A DNA stretch of 64,000 nt from Pseudomonas gozinkensis. Its GTDB lineage: Bacteria; Pseudomonadota; Gammaproteobacteria; Pseudomonadales; Pseudomonadaceae. This document shows positions 1 to 9,221 of the stretch, in pieces (positions within the stretch are counted from its first letter, which is position 1; every line of letters begins with the position of its first letter). The notes beneath the pieces were generated by a model. The model ran no database searches and was not told where the DNA came from. It saw only the letters and a list, made by a program, of their open reading frames with translations. The stretch lies in contig NZ_CP062253.1 in NCBI RefSeq assembly GCF_014863585.1, positions 6,128,001 through 6,192,000 on the forward strand. The letters are read 5' to 3'. The position numbers were made by a program, and so were the translations under genes.

Positions 1-123
1 GGTTACCGGTTTGCCGTAATAGAAGCGGTGCGAGCCTGTGAAACCGAAAATCCACAACAGGTAGCCGATCACCTTGCTGTGGGTGTCTTTTTCCTTCACA
101 CGGGGCAGCTGATAGCTGTTCAT
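1..123 (-). CDS. TM2 domain protein (3' end outside window)
   Basis: The first 41 codons of a gene that continues past the left edge. It starts at an ATG (complement of 121-123) and begins MNSYQLPRVKEKDTHSK. It then has a hydrophobic stretch with a GxxGxHRFYYGK pattern, typical of the first half of a TM2 domain: two short membrane helices joined by a tight turn. TM2 proteins are small inner-membrane proteins of unclear role. Only the N-terminal part is visible, so its full length and any extra domain are unknown. It is divergent from the NlpC/P60 gene, with about 250 bases between them. Confidence 0.7.
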   Translation of the reverse strand, partial: MNSYQLPRVKEKDTHSKVIGYLLWIFGFTGSHRFYYGKPVT

Positions 124-371
124 TAAGACCTCGATTCACGCGATAGATAAATATTCTTTAATTCTTTGTGACTTTTTTACAGGTAGCCGACGTATGGCAA
201 ATGCTACCGTGTCTCCCGTCAAAGCCTTATAGCACCGGACTTCTGTCCGACAATTGCGTCTTTTTGCCGCTTATTTGGTTCCGTTGGCACCCGATTGAAT
301 CGACCAACGGCCTCGGAAGTGACAAAAAAGCTGTTATAAAGTTGCGCGCTAACACACAAGAGCCCTGCCTA

Positions 372-989
372 ATGCGTCCATTTTTCAAGACATGGCTGAC
401 CATTTGCCTATTAATGCCACTGGCCGCCCACGCCACCAATCGTGAGCAACGTCTTCCCAACGTTAACGGTTTCACCCCCAAATCCCATGCCTCTGCTCCT
501 TCGAACAAAGGCAAACAGGTCAAACACACCACGCTGAGCAGCAACGGCCGCAGCAAGCTGGTGCCACCGATGGCGACCAAGGAAAGCAGCAACGTCCTCA
601 GTCGCGCGGTAAACGTCCTCGGTACGCCATACCGTTGGGGCGGCAGCAGCCCGAGTAAAGGCTTCGACTGCAGCGGTCTGGTGAAATACGCGTTCAACGA
701 CGCCACGTTCGACCTGCCACGCACCTCGAACGCCATGGCCAGCGGTCACGGCGAGAAAGTCGAACGCAAGGACCTGAAGCCGGGCGACCTGATTTTCTTC
801 AACATCAAGAGCCGTCGGGTCAATCACGTTGCCATCTACCTGGGCAACGACCGTTTCATCCATGCGCCACGGCGCGGCAAGTCGGTGAGCATCGACACAC
901 TGAACAAGCCGTACTGGGAAAAGCATTACGTCGTAGCCAAACGCGTATTGCCGAAGGAACAGGGGCAGATGCGCGTCGTTCAGCGCTGA
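372..989 (+). CDS. NlpC/P60 (C40) peptidoglycan endopeptidase, secreted
   Basis: A cell-wall hydrolase of the NlpC/P60 class, which cuts stem-peptide bonds of peptidoglycan in the periplasm. I chose the ATG at 372 because it gives a clean signal peptide (MRPFFKTWLTICLLMPLAAHA), whereas the longer open frame from 168 starts with unrelated sequence. The 205-residue product has a basic, low-complexity linker (about 22-75) and a C-terminal NlpC domain. The catalytic triad is visible: Cys100 in FDCSGLV, His152 in VNHVAIYLG and His164 in FIHAP. It is a single gene, convergent with pilT, and a bidirectional terminator lies between them. The exact substrate bond cannot be read from the sequence. Confidence 0.88.
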   Translation: MRPFFKTWLTICLLMPLAAHATNREQRLPNVNGFTPKSHASAPSNKGKQVKHTTLSSNGRSKLVPPMATKESSNVLSRAVNVLGTPYRWGGSSPSKGFDCSGLVKYAFNDATFDLPRTSNAMASGHGEKVERKDLKPGDLIFFNIKSRRVNHVAIYLGNDRFIHAPRRGKSVSIDTLNKPYWEKHYVVAKRVLPKEQGQMRVVQR

Positions 990-1004
990 AGCTGGCTCGT
1001 CCGC

Positions 1005-1088
1005 ACGCTCTGCGTCCGCTTTGGGGCGCGGAGCGTCCCGGGCTGCATTCCCACGCGGACGGTTCGACGCCTCGACGTGGGAACGATC
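1005..1088. repeat. Degenerate copy of the 'GTTCCCACGC' palindromic repeat
   Basis: It shares blocks such as 'gcggagcgtcccgggctgca', 'ttcccacgc' and 'cgtgggaacgatc' with the better copies at 4636, 38687 and 55204, but the left arm is eroded. It lies between convergent genes, next to a rho-independent terminator. Confidence 0.6.
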
Positions 1089-1093
1089 AGAAC

Positions 1094-1127
1094 AAAAAAA
1101 TCGCAGCCCACGGGCTGCGATTTTTTT
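1094..1127. terminator. Bidirectional rho-independent terminator
   Basis: The perfect 9-bp stem TCGCAGCCC / GGGCTGCGA is flanked by seven A on the left and seven T on the right. It sits between the convergent NlpC/P60 and pilT genes, so it can end transcription from both sides. Confidence 0.9.
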
Positions 1128-1129
1128 GT

Positions 1130-2164
1130 CTAGAAATTATCCGGCGTGCGCGCCTTTTCCCGCGCGTGCTCGCGGCTGATCAAGCCCTTGGTCACCAGAT
1201 CCTTCAGGCACATGTCGAGTGTCTGCATCCCCAGGGAGCCGCCGGTCTGTATCGCCGAATACATCTGCGCCACCTTGTCCTCGCGGATCAGGTTACGGAT
1301 CGCCGACGTGCCCAGCATGATTTCGTGCGCCGCCACCCGGCCGCCGCCGATCTTCTTGATCAGCGTCTGCGACACCACCGCCAGCAACGACTCCGAGAGC
1401 ATCGAGCGCACCATGGATTTCTCGTCTCCGGGAAACACGTCCACCACCCGGTCGATGGTCTTGGCCGCCGATGTGGTGTGCAGCGTGCCGAACACCAGGT
1501 GCCCGGTCTCGGCCGCCGTCAGCGCCAGGCGGATGGTTTCCAGATCACGCATCTCACCCACGAGGATCACATCCGGGTCTTCGCGCAGCGCTGACCGCAG
1601 CGCCGTAGCGAAACTGCGGGTATCGCGGTGGACTTCGCGCTGATTGATCAGGCATTTGCGCGATTCGTGGACGAATTCGATCGGATCTTCGATGGTCAGG
1701 ATGTGGTGATGGCGATGGGTGTTGAGGTAGTCGATCATCGCCGCCAGGGTCGTGGACTTGCCGGAGCCGGTCGGGCCGGTCACCAGCACCAGCCCCCGTG
1801 GCGCATCGGTGATCTTGCGAAAGACGTCACCCATGGCGAGGTCTTCCATGCTCAGCACTTTCGACGGGATGGTCCGGAACACCGCACCGGCGCCCCGGTT
1901 CTGGTTGAAGGCATTGACCCGGAAGCGCGCCACGCCGGGGACTTCGAAGGAAAAGTCGGTTTCCAGATGTTTCTCGAAGTCCACCCGCTGGGTGTCGTTC
2001 ATGATGTCGTAGATCAGCTCGTGTACTTGCTTGTGATCCAGCGCCGGCAGATTGATCCGCCGCACGTCGCCATCCACGCGGATCATCGGCGGCAGACCGG
2101 CCGACAGGTGCAGGTCGGAAGCGCCCTGTTTGGCGCTGAAGGCCAGCAGTTCAGTGATATCCAT
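1130..2164 (-). CDS. pilT: Twitching motility ATPase PilT
   Basis: The retraction motor of type IV pili: a hexameric cytoplasmic ATPase that drives pilin disassembly. The protein starting MDITELLAFSAKQGASDLHL is 344 residues, the usual PilT length; an in-frame ATG 12 bases upstream would add four residues and is less likely. The N-terminal PAS-like domain is followed by Walker A GPTGSGKST (130-138), an Asp box, the Walker B region with GEMRDLETIRLAL and a His box with GTLHTTSA. PilU, which normally follows pilT, is not in the downstream position here. Sequence identity to PilT rather than PilU is judged from the N-terminus. Confidence 0.93.
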   Translation of the reverse strand: MDITELLAFSAKQGASDLHLSAGLPPMIRVDGDVRRINLPALDHKQVHELIYDIMNDTQRVDFEKHLETDFSFEVPGVARFRVNAFNQNRGAGAVFRTIPSKVLSMEDLAMGDVFRKITDAPRGLVLVTGPTGSGKSTTLAAMIDYLNTHRHHHILTIEDPIEFVHESRKCLINQREVHRDTRSFATALRSALREDPDVILVGEMRDLETIRLALTAAETGHLVFGTLHTTSAAKTIDRVVDVFPGDEKSMVRSMLSESLLAVVSQTLIKKIGGGRVAAHEIMLGTSAIRNLIREDKVAQMYSAIQTGGSLGMQTLDMCLKDLVTKGLISREHAREKARTPDNF

Positions 2165-2220
2165 AGCGTCCCTCAATTCCAGTAGAATGCCGCGAACCTT
2201 CAGACCGCTGGCGCCTCTTG

Positions 2221-2907
2221 ATGTCCACGATAGCAGACAACATTCAACTGGTTAGTTCGCGAATCCGTAACGCCACCCAAGCCGCCGGACGCGATGAAAA
2301 CAGCGTCCAGCTGCTGGCCGTGAGCAAGACCAAACCTGCACAAGCCCTGCGCGAAGCGTACGCCGCCGGCCTGCGCGATTTCGGCGAGAACTATCTGCAA
2401 GAGGCCTTGGGCAAACAGCTCGAACTGGCCGACCTTCCCTTGATCTGGCACTTCATCGGCCCCATTCAGTCGAACAAGACCCGCTCGATTGCCGAGCATT
2501 TCGCCTGGGTGCACTCCGTGGATCGTCTGAAAATCGCCCAACGCTTGTCCGAACAACGCCCGGCGGATCTGCCGCCACTGAATATCTGCATTCAGGTCAA
2601 CGTCAGCGGTGAAGCCAGCAAGTCCGGCTGTACGCCGCAAGACCTGCCGGCCCTGGCCCAGGCCATCAGCGCCCTGCCGCGTTTGAAGCTGCGCGGATTG
2701 ATGGCGATTCCCGAGCCGACCGAAGATCGCGCCGAGCAGGATGCTGCATTCGCTGCCGTTCAGAAGTTGCAGGCCAGCCTCGATCTGCCACTCGACACAC
2801 TTTCCATGGGCATGAGCCACGACCTCGAGTCGGCCATTGCCCAGGGCGCCACCTGGGTCCGTATCGGTACGGCCCTGTTCGGCGCCCGCGACTATTCCCA
2901 ATCTTGA
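2221..2907 (+). CDS. yggS: YggS-family pyridoxal phosphate homeostasis protein
   Basis: A cytoplasmic PLP-binding protein with a single alanine-racemase-like TIM barrel. The family buffers PLP and affects amino-acid and vitamin B6 balance but has no proven catalytic activity. Lys36 in LLAVSKTKP is the expected PLP Schiff-base lysine. Later motifs include ENYLQEA, WHFIGPIQSNK and the C-terminal SMGMSHDLESAIAQGATWVRIGT, cut here as the phosphate-binding part. I prefer ATG 2221 to the TTG just before it. It is the first gene of the conserved yggS-proC-yggT-yggU run and is divergent from pilT; a TAGAAT box at 2183-2188 may be its -10 element. Confidence 0.9.
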   Translation: MSTIADNIQLVSSRIRNATQAAGRDENSVQLLAVSKTKPAQALREAYAAGLRDFGENYLQEALGKQLELADLPLIWHFIGPIQSNKTRSIAEHFAWVHSVDRLKIAQRLSEQRPADLPPLNICIQVNVSGEASKSGCTPQDLPALAQAISALPRLKLRGLMAIPEPTEDRAEQDAAFAAVQKLQASLDLPLDTLSMGMSHDLESAIAQGATWVRIGTALFGARDYSQS

Positions 2908-2930
2908 ACATTTCCAGATAAGGACCTGAC

Positions 2931-3749
2931 ATGAGCAACACGCGTATTGCCTTTATCGGTGCCGGCAACATGGCCGCCAGCCTGATCGGCGGCCTGCGGG
3001 CCAAGGGTCTGGAAGCTGCACACATTCGCGCCAGCGATCCGGGCGAAGAGACCCGCGCCAAAGTCAGCGCGGAACACGGCATCGAAACCTTCGCCGACAA
3101 CGCCCAGGCTATCGACGGCGCCGACGTGGTGGTACTGGCGGTCAAGCCACAAGCCATGAAGCTTGTGTGCGAAGCGATTCGCCCGAGCCTGAAACCGAAT
3201 CAACTGGTGGTCTCCATTGCCGCCGGCATCACCTGCGCCAGCATGACTGCATGGCTTGGCGAGCAGCCGATCGTGCGCTGCATGCCGAACACCCCGGCGC
3301 TGCTGCGCCAGGGCGTGAGCGGTTTGTACGCCACCAGCGCAGTGAGTGCCGAACAACGCCAACAGGCTGAAGAACTGCTGTCCGCCGTGGGCATCGCCCT
3401 GTGGCTGAACGAAGAGCAGCAACTGGACGCGGTCACCGCCGTCTCCGGTTCCGGCCCGGCGTACTTTTTCCTGCTGATCGAAGCCATGACCGCCGCCGGC
3501 GTCAAACTCGGTTTGCCGAAAGAAACCGCCGAGCAACTGACTTTGCAGACCGCTCTGGGCGCCGCGCACATGGCGGTATCCAGCGACGTCGACGCCGCCG
3601 AACTGCGCCGCCGCGTGACCTCGCCGGCCGGTACCACGGAAGCTGCGATCAAATCGTTCCAGGCCGGTGGCTTCGAAGCCCTGGTGGAAAAAGCACTCGG
3701 CGCCGCCGCGCACCGCTCGGCCGAAATGGCCGAACAACTGGGCAAATAA
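2931..3749 (+). CDS. proC: Pyrroline-5-carboxylate reductase
   Basis: Catalyses the last step of proline synthesis, reducing 1-pyrroline-5-carboxylate with NAD(P)H in the cytoplasm. The 272-residue product is the usual length. It has the Rossmann motif FIGAGNMA at the N-terminus, VVLAVKPQ in the middle and the family signature region VSGSGPAYFFLLIEAM towards the C-terminal dimerisation domain. It starts 23 bases after yggS and is followed 10 bases later by yggT, so the three are almost certainly co-transcribed. Confidence 0.95.
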   Translation: MSNTRIAFIGAGNMAASLIGGLRAKGLEAAHIRASDPGEETRAKVSAEHGIETFADNAQAIDGADVVVLAVKPQAMKLVCEAIRPSLKPNQLVVSIAAGITCASMTAWLGEQPIVRCMPNTPALLRQGVSGLYATSAVSAEQRQQAEELLSAVGIALWLNEEQQLDAVTAVSGSGPAYFFLLIEAMTAAGVKLGLPKETAEQLTLQTALGAAHMAVSSDVDAAELRRRVTSPAGTTEAAIKSFQAGGFEALVEKALGAAAHRSAEMAEQLGK

Positions 3750-3759
3750 GGAGCCTTAC

Positions 3760-4350
3760 ATGATTGGATTGAACACCGTAGCGGTTTACGTGCTGCAAAC
3801 CCTCGGCAGTCTGTACCTGCTGATCGTGCTGCTGCGCTTCGTCCTGCAACTGGTGCGGGCGAACTTCTACAACCCGCTGTGCCAGTTCGTGGTCAAGGCT
3901 ACCCAGCCACTGCTCAAGCCACTGCGCCGGATCATTCCGAGCCTGTTCGGCCTCGACATGTCGTCGCTGGTGCTGGCGATCCTCGTGCAACTGGCGCTGA
4001 TGGCGCTGACCCTGCTGCTGACCTACGGCACCACCGGTAATCCGCTGCAACTGTTGATCTGGTCGCTGATCGGCGTGACGGCGCTGTTCCTGAAGATTTT
4101 CTTCTGGGCCATGATCATCAGCATCATCCTGTCCTGGGTCGCACCGGGCAGCCACAATCCGGGCGCCGAACTGGTAAACCAGATCTGTGAACCGGCTCTG
4201 GCGCCGTTCCGCCGCATCGTGCCGAACCTCGGCGGTCTCGACCTGTCGCCGATCTTTGCCTTCCTCGTGCTGAAGCTGATCGACATGCTGGTGATCAACA
4301 ACCTCGCGGTGATGACGATGATGCCGGAAATCCTGCGCCTGCTGATGTGA
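3760..4350 (+). CDS. yggT: YggT family inner-membrane protein
   Basis: A 196-residue membrane protein built of two YggT repeats, each with a pair of hydrophobic helices and a conserved PLLKPLRRIIP or LAPFRRIVPNLGG segment (first repeat about residues 50-62, second about 143-156). The family is linked to osmotic stress and membrane organisation, but its molecular role is unsettled. I chose ATG 3760, just after an AAGGAG-like site, because the longer frame would overlap proC. Its stop codon overlaps the GTG start of the next gene. Confidence 0.88.
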   Translation: MIGLNTVAVYVLQTLGSLYLLIVLLRFVLQLVRANFYNPLCQFVVKATQPLLKPLRRIIPSLFGLDMSSLVLAILVQLALMALTLLLTYGTTGNPLQLLIWSLIGVTALFLKIFFWAMIISIILSWVAPGSHNPGAELVNQICEPALAPFRRIVPNLGGLDLSPIFAFLVLKLIDMLVINNLAVMTMMPEILRLLM

Positions 4351-4637
4351 GCTGGTTTCGCTGGGACGGTGACGACCTGATTCTGGAGTGTCACCTGCAA
4401 CCGGCCGCCCGCAGCGATGATTTCTGCGGGCTGCACGGTGATCGCTTGAAGATCCGCCTGACCGCGCCGCCGGTCGAAGGCAAGGCCAATGCATACCTGA
4501 TGGGGTTTCTGGCCAAGGCTTTCGGGGTCTCCAAAAGTCAGGTCAGCCTGATCGGCGGTGAGCTGAACCGGCAGAAGCGAGTGCGCATCAGCGCACCGAA
4601 AAAGCTGCCGGACTTGCCGGGTCTGGCTTTACCTTGA
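4347..4637 (+). CDS. DUF167 (YggU) family protein
   Basis: A small cytoplasmic alpha/beta protein of 96 residues. The family signature is visible: LECHLQPAARSD near the N-terminus, then LKIRLTAPPVEGKANAYL and FLAKAFGVSKSQVSLIGGE. Its biochemical function is unknown. The start is a GTG inside the yggT stop (GTGA), an arrangement that gives translational coupling and marks it as the last gene of the yggS-proC-yggT operon. Confidence 0.88.
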   Translation: MSWFRWDGDDLILECHLQPAARSDDFCGLHGDRLKIRLTAPPVEGKANAYLMGFLAKAFGVSKSQVSLIGGELNRQKRVRISAPKKLPDLPGLALP

Positions 4638-4744
4638 TCGTTCCCACGCTCTGCGTGGGAATGCATCCCGGGACGCTCCGCGTCCCTGCCGAAGCGGACG
4701 CGGAGCGTCCAATGAGGCGTTCCCACGCAGAGCGTGGGAACGAG
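4636..4744. repeat. Palindromic 'GTTCCCACGC...GCGTGGGAAC' repeat
   Basis: A near-perfect inverted pair: GATCGTTCCCACGCTCTGC on the left and GCAGAGCGTGGGAACGA on the right. An inner pair (GGGACGCTCCGCGTCC / GGACGCGGAGCGTCC) lies between them. Related copies lie at 38687-38790 and 55204-55306. This copy separates two genes that run in the same direction. Confidence 0.85.
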
Positions 4745-4825
4745 CGCAAATCAGGCCTGATCGTTGCTTGCCGCTAACCCCACCGGTCTTTAGACTTACG
4801 CCTCATTTCAACGAGAGCAGGGTCG

Positions 4826-5965
4826 ATGCCAGCTGCCTTTCCCCCCGATTCTGTTGGTCTGGTGACGCCGCAAACGGCGCACTTCAGCGAACCGCTGGCC
4901 CTGGCCTGCGGCCGTTCGCTGGCCGATTATGACCTGATCTACGAAACCTACGGCACGCTGAACGCGCAAGCGAGCAACGCCGTGCTGATCTGCCACGCCC
5001 TGTCCGGCCATCACCACGCTGCGGGTTACCACAGCGTCGACGACCGCAAGCCCGGTTGGTGGGACAGCTGCATCGGCCCCGGCAAACCGATCGACACCAA
5101 CAAGTTCTTCGTGGTCAGCCTGAACAACCTCGGCGGTTGCAACGGCTCCACCGGCCCGAGCAGCCTCAATCCGGAAACCGGCAAGCCGTTCGGCGCCGAC
5201 TTCCCGGTGCTGACCGTGGAAGACTGGGTGCACAGCCAGGCACGTCTGGCCGACCTGCTCGGCATCGGCCAGTGGGCGGCGGTGATCGGCGGCAGCCTGG
5301 GCGGCATGCAGGCGCTGCAATGGACCATCACGTATCCGGATCGCGTTCGCCACTGCCTGGCCATCGCCTCGGCCCCCAAGCTGTCGGCGCAGAACATCGC
5401 CTTCAACGAAGTGGCGCGCCAGGCGATCCTAACCGACCCGGAATTCCACGGCGGCTCGTTCCAGGAACAAGGCGTCATCCCCAAGCGCGGCCTGATGCTG
5501 GCGCGGATGGTCGGGCACATCACCTACCTGTCCGACGACTCCATGGGCGAGAAATTCGGCCGCGGCCTGAAGAGCGAAAAGCTCAACTACGACTTCCACA
5601 GCGTCGAGTTCCAGGTCGAAAGCTACCTGCGCTATCAGGGCGAAGAGTTCTCCGGGCGCTTCGATGCCAACACTTATCTGTTGATGACCAAGGCGCTGGA
5701 CTACTTCGATCCGGCGGCGAACTTCAACGATAACCTGGCGAAAACCTTCGAAGGTGCCAAAGCGAAGTTCTGCGTGATGTCGTTCACCACCGACTGGCGC
5801 TTCTCCCCGGCCCGATCGCGGGAACTGGTGGACGCGCTGATGGCCGCGCGCAAGGACGTCAGCTACCTGGAAATCGATGCGCCGCAGGGCCACGACGCCT
5901 TCCTGATTCCGATCCCGCGTTATTTGCAGGCGTTCGGCAATTACATGAACCGCATTACGTTGTGA
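4826..5965 (+). CDS. metX: Homoserine O-acyltransferase MetX
   Basis: Acylates homoserine at the start of methionine synthesis; pseudomonad MetX enzymes are often succinyl- rather than acetyltransferases, which sequence reading alone does not decide. The 379-residue alpha/beta-hydrolase fold protein has the oxyanion-loop region [14 protein letters not shown], the nucleophile Ser157 in [10 protein letters not shown] and the catalytic His356 in PQGHDAFL. It acts in the cytoplasm. The stop is only 7 bases before metW, the usual metXW pair. Confidence 0.93.
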   Translation: MPAAFPPDSVGLVTPQTAHFSEPLALACGRSLADYDLIYETYGTLNAQASNAVLICHALSGHHHAAGYHSVDDRKPGWWDSCIGPGKPIDTNKFFVVSLNNLGGCNGSTGPSSLNPETGKPFGADFPVLTVEDWVHSQARLADLLGIGQWAAVIGGSLGGMQALQWTITYPDRVRHCLAIASAPKLSAQNIAFNEVARQAILTDPEFHGGSFQEQGVIPKRGLMLARMVGHITYLSDDSMGEKFGRGLKSEKLNYDFHSVEFQVESYLRYQGEEFSGRFDANTYLLMTKALDYFDPAANFNDNLAKTFEGAKAKFCVMSFTTDWRFSPARSRELVDALMAARKDVSYLEIDAPQGHDAFLIPIPRYLQAFGNYMNRITL

Positions 5966-5972
5966 GAAAGCC

Positions 5973-6593
5973 ATGAGAGCTGATCTGGAAATCATCCAGG
6001 AATGGATCCCCGCCGGCAGCCGCGTGCTCGACCTCGGTTGCGGCGACGGCGAGTTGCTGACCTGGCTGCGCGACCACAAACAAGTCACTGGCTACGGCCT
6101 GGAAAACGACCCGGACAACATCGCCGAGTGCGTGGCCAAGGGCGTCAACGTCATCGAGCAGGACCTGGACAAGGGCCTGGGCAACTTCGCCAGCAACAGC
6201 TTCGACATCGTGGTGATGACCCAGGCCCTGCAAGCCGTGCATTACCCGGACAAGATCCTCGACGAAATGCTGCGGGTCGGGCGCCAGTGCATCATCACCT
6301 TCCCGAATTTCGGTCACTGGCGCTGCCGCTGGTACCTGGCGAGCAAGGGCCGGATGCCGGTGTCCGAGTTCCTGCCGTACACCTGGTACAACACGCCGAA
6401 CATCCACTTCTGCACCTTCGAAGACTTTGAAGAACTTTGTCGCGAACGTGAGGCGAAGGTCATTGATCGGCTTGCCGTGGATCAACAGCACCGCCACGGG
6501 TGGGCCAGTAAGCTATGGCCTAATCTGTTAGGTGAGATCGGTATCTACCGCGTCAGCAGCCCGGGGCTTGCGGATCACAGAATCGCGGTCTGA
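5973..6593 (+). CDS. metW: Methionine biosynthesis protein MetW
   Basis: A SAM-methyltransferase-fold protein that partners MetX in pseudomonads and is needed for full homoserine acyltransferase activity. The 206-residue product has the SAM-binding glycine motif VLDLGCGDGELL at about residues 18-29, then YGLENDP and the DIVVMTQALQ strand. The first gene of the pair ends 7 bases upstream, consistent with one transcript. Whether it methylates anything is not known. Confidence 0.92.
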   Translation: MRADLEIIQEWIPAGSRVLDLGCGDGELLTWLRDHKQVTGYGLENDPDNIAECVAKGVNVIEQDLDKGLGNFASNSFDIVVMTQALQAVHYPDKILDEMLRVGRQCIITFPNFGHWRCRWYLASKGRMPVSEFLPYTWYNTPNIHFCTFEDFEELCREREAKVIDRLAVDQQHRHGWASKLWPNLLGEIGIYRVSSPGLADHRIAV

Positions 6594-6619
6594 ACCACGA
6601 CATTGCGAGGAGAACGAAC

Positions 6620-7054
6620 ATGGGACGCTTGATTACCGTGCTATTGGCCGCCTGCCTGAGCCTGTCGGCCGTGGCCGCCGATGCCATCAAGGGCGAACGC
6701 AAGGAAGTGTTCGGTGATGTCACCGTGCATTACAACACCTTCAACTCCACCTTCCTGACGCCCGACATCGCCAAGGCTGCCGAGCTGATCCGCAGCAAGA
6801 ACCAGGGCGTGATCAATGTCTCGGTGATCAAGGACGGCAAACCGCTGATCGCCCAAGTCACCGGCACCGTCAAAGACCTGACCAGCCAGAGCGTGCCGCT
6901 GACCTTCCGCCAGATCACCGAGCAAGGCGCGATCTACTACATCGCCCAGTACCCGGTGGAGCAGCAGGAAACCCGCACCTTTGAAATCAAGGTGCAGAAC
7001 GGCGACAAGATCAACACCATCAATTTCAACCAAGAGCTTTTCCCTGGCCAATGA
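6620..7054 (+). CDS. DUF4426 periplasmic protein
   Basis: A 144-residue exported protein with a signal peptide ([20 protein letters not shown], then DA) followed by a beta-rich domain containing [28 protein letters not shown] and [17 protein letters not shown]4426 proteins have no assigned function. Its stop overlaps the start of rdgB (ATGA at 7051-7054), and the metXW genes lie just upstream, so it is probably part of a metX-metW-DUF4426-rdgB-hemW transcript. Confidence 0.85.
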   Translation: MGRLITVLLAACLSLSAVAADAIKGERKEVFGDVTVHYNTFNSTFLTPDIAKAAELIRSKNQGVINVSVIKDGKPLIAQVTGTVKDLTSQSVPLTFRQITEQGAIYYIAQYPVEQQETRTFEIKVQNGDKINTINFNQELFPGQ

Positions 7055-7647
7055 TCAATCTCACGCAACTCGTACTGGCCAGCCATAACGCCGGCAAACT
7101 CAAGGAACTCCAGGCCATGCTCGGCGAATCGGTGCAACTGCGCTCGATCGGCGAATTCAGCAGCGTGGAGCCGGAAGAAACCGGTCTGTCGTTCGTCGAG
7201 AACGCGATCCTCAAGGCGCGCAATGCCGCTCGCATCTCCGGGCTGCCGGCGCTGGCCGACGATTCGGGTCTGGCGGTGGATTTCCTCGGCGGTGCGCCGG
7301 GCATCTACTCGGCGCGCTACGCCGACGGCAAGGGTGACGCGGCGAACAACGCCAAGCTGCTCGACGCCTTGAAGGATGTGCCTGAAGCCGAGCGCGGCGC
7401 GCAGTTCGTCTGTGTGCTGGCGCTGGTGCGTCACGCCGACGATCCGCTGCCGATCCTCTGCGAAGGCCTGTGGCACGGGCGCATCCTGACCGCCGCCAGC
7501 GGTGAGCACGGTTTCGGCTACGACCCGCTGTTCTGGGTGCCGGAGCGCAACGTGTCCAGCGCCGAGCTGAGCCCGAGCGACAAGAACCAGATCAGCCACC
7601 GCGCCCGTGCAATGGATCTGCTGCGCCAGCGTCTGGGCTTGAAATGA
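7051..7647 (+). CDS. rdgB: dITP/XTP pyrophosphatase RdgB
   Basis: Hydrolyses non-canonical purine nucleoside triphosphates (dITP, XTP) to monophosphates and keeps them out of DNA. The 198-residue protein has the family landmarks: [12 protein letters not shown] (nucleotide-binding, residues 8-19), [13 protein letters not shown], the acidic [21 protein letters not shown] region and [12 protein letters not shown], with the SHRARA motif near the C-terminus. It overlaps its neighbours on both sides by ATGA-type junctions, so translation is coupled along DUF4426-rdgB-hemW. Confidence 0.95.
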   Translation: MINLTQLVLASHNAGKLKELQAMLGESVQLRSIGEFSSVEPEETGLSFVENAILKARNAARISGLPALADDSGLAVDFLGGAPGIYSARYADGKGDAANNAKLLDALKDVPEAERGAQFVCVLALVRHADDPLPILCEGLWHGRILTAASGEHGFGYDPLFWVPERNVSSAELSPSDKNQISHRARAMDLLRQRLGLK

Positions 7648-8849
7648 CCGATAGCTCCTGCGCGTCGTCGCTGATTATCGGCGGCGCCGCCTCCTCGCCT
7701 CGGGCGCCGTTGCCGACGCTGCCGCCCCTGGCGCTGTACATCCACATCCCGTGGTGTGTGCGCAAATGCCCCTATTGCGACTTCAACTCCCACACCGCCA
7801 GCCCGGTGCTGCCGGAGCAGGAATACGTCGACGCGATGCTGGCCGACCTCGATCAGGATCTGCACGCGGTGTATGGCCGTGAGCTGAGTTCGATCTTCTT
7901 TGGCGGCGGCACACCGAGCCTGTTCAGTGCCGAAGCCCTCGGCCGCTTGCTCGAAGGTGTGAAACAACGCATTCCGTTTGCCGATGACATCGAAATCACC
8001 CTGGAAGCCAACCCCGGGACCTTCGAACAGGAGAAGTTCGTCGCCTACCGCAAACTGGGGATCAATCGCCTGTCGATCGGCATCCAGAGCTTCCAGCAGG
8101 AAAAGCTCAAGGCCCTCGGCCGCATCCACAACGGCGACGAAGCGGTACGCGCCGCTGGCATGGCGCGTCAGGCCGGGTTCGATAATTTCAACCTCGACTT
8201 GATGCACGGCCTGCCGGACCAGTCGCTGGACGATGCCTTGAGCGATCTGCGCCAGGCTATCGACCTGAAGCCGACGCACATTTCCTGGTATCAGCTGACG
8301 CTGGAGCCGAACACCGTGTTCTGGAACCAGCCGCCGGTGCTACCGGAAGACGACACGCTGTGGGACATTCAAGAGGCCGGGCAAGCGCTGCTGGCCGAGC
8401 ACGGTTACGCGCAGTACGAAGTTTCGGCCTATGCGCAACCCGGTCGCCCGGCGCGGCATAACCTCAATTACTGGAGCTTCGGCGACTTCATCGGCATCGG
8501 CGCCGGCGCCCACGGCAAGCTCAGCCACCCGGACGGGCGCATCGTGCGCACCTGGAAGACGCGCCTGCCGAAGGACTACCTCAACCCGGCCAAAAGCTTC
8601 CAGGCCGGCGAGAAAGCCCTGACCAACGACGAGATGCCGTTCGAGTTCCTGATGAACGCCCTGCGCCTGACCGCCGGCGTCGAATCGCGCCTGTACCCGG
8701 AGCGCACCGGCCTGCCGCTGGAGAGCCTCGACGAACACCGGCGCGAGGCAGAACAAAGCGGTCTGTTGCAGGTCGAACCGTCACGTCTGGCGGCCACCGA
8801 GCGCGGACAACTGTTCCTCAACGACTTGCTGCAGAAATTTCTGAGCTGA
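7644..8849 (+). CDS. hemW: Radical SAM heme chaperone HemW
   Basis: A radical-SAM-fold protein that binds heme and delivers it to respiratory enzymes; older annotation calls it oxygen-independent coproporphyrinogen oxidase-like. The 401-residue product carries [10 protein letters not shown], the CxxxCxxC iron-sulfur motif, preceded by YIHIPW. Later segments include [18 protein letters not shown] and [11 protein letters not shown]. The extra Cys that marks true HemN is absent from the radical SAM motif, which favours HemW. The start overlaps the rdgB stop. Confidence 0.92.
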   Translation: MTDSSCASSLIIGGAASSPRAPLPTLPPLALYIHIPWCVRKCPYCDFNSHTASPVLPEQEYVDAMLADLDQDLHAVYGRELSSIFFGGGTPSLFSAEALGRLLEGVKQRIPFADDIEITLEANPGTFEQEKFVAYRKLGINRLSIGIQSFQQEKLKALGRIHNGDEAVRAAGMARQAGFDNFNLDLMHGLPDQSLDDALSDLRQAIDLKPTHISWYQLTLEPNTVFWNQPPVLPEDDTLWDIQEAGQALLAEHGYAQYEVSAYAQPGRPARHNLNYWSFGDFIGIGAGAHGKLSHPDGRIVRTWKTRLPKDYLNPAKSFQAGEKALTNDEMPFEFLMNALRLTAGVESRLYPERTGLPLESLDEHRREAEQSGLLQVEPSRLAATERGQLFLNDLLQKFLS

Positions 8850-8868
8850 CCGCTCTTAAGGAAACCGC

Positions 8869-9192
8869 ATGGATTTGATACTCGACCTGCTCGCCACCGT
8901 GTCCCGCTGGAGCCGCAGCAACCTCTCGGAAATCGCTCTGGCCCTGGTGGGCTGTTTGCTGGTGCTGTTCGGCGCCGACTTCAAGGGCTGGGTCGAGCAA
9001 CGCCTGGGCAGCATCGCCGGCGCCCTGCGCGTCCCGTTGATGGCCCTGCTGTGCATGATCGGCAGCGGCGCAGCGCTGATCTACGCCACGCCCTGGGTGG
9101 TGAAGGGGCTGAGCCAGTTCAACAACTACAGCCTGGCGCCGGTGTTGTTGGTGGTGCTGGTGTTGATTGGCGTGGTCGCGGATCGCCGCTGA
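8869..9192 (+). CDS. DUF3392 family membrane protein
   Basis: A 107-residue inner-membrane protein with three predicted hydrophobic segments: about residues 20-38 (ALALVGCLLVLFGA), 46-68 (LMALLCMIGSGAALIYA) and 83-100 (LAPVLLVVLVLIGVVA). The family is found next to hemW in many gammaproteobacteria and has no known function. It follows hemW by 19 bases and probably ends that operon. Confidence 0.82.
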   Translation: MDLILDLLATVSRWSRSNLSEIALALVGCLLVLFGADFKGWVEQRLGSIAGALRVPLMALLCMIGSGAALIYATPWVVKGLSQFNNYSLAPVLLVVLVLIGVVADRR

Positions 9193-9221
9193 TCGCGCAT
9201 TGAGAACAGACAGGGAAGTTC

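Noticed and set aside
168..371. N-terminal extension of the NlpC/P60 protein
   Set aside because: The added 68 residues have no family similarity and would hide the signal peptide that begins at 372.
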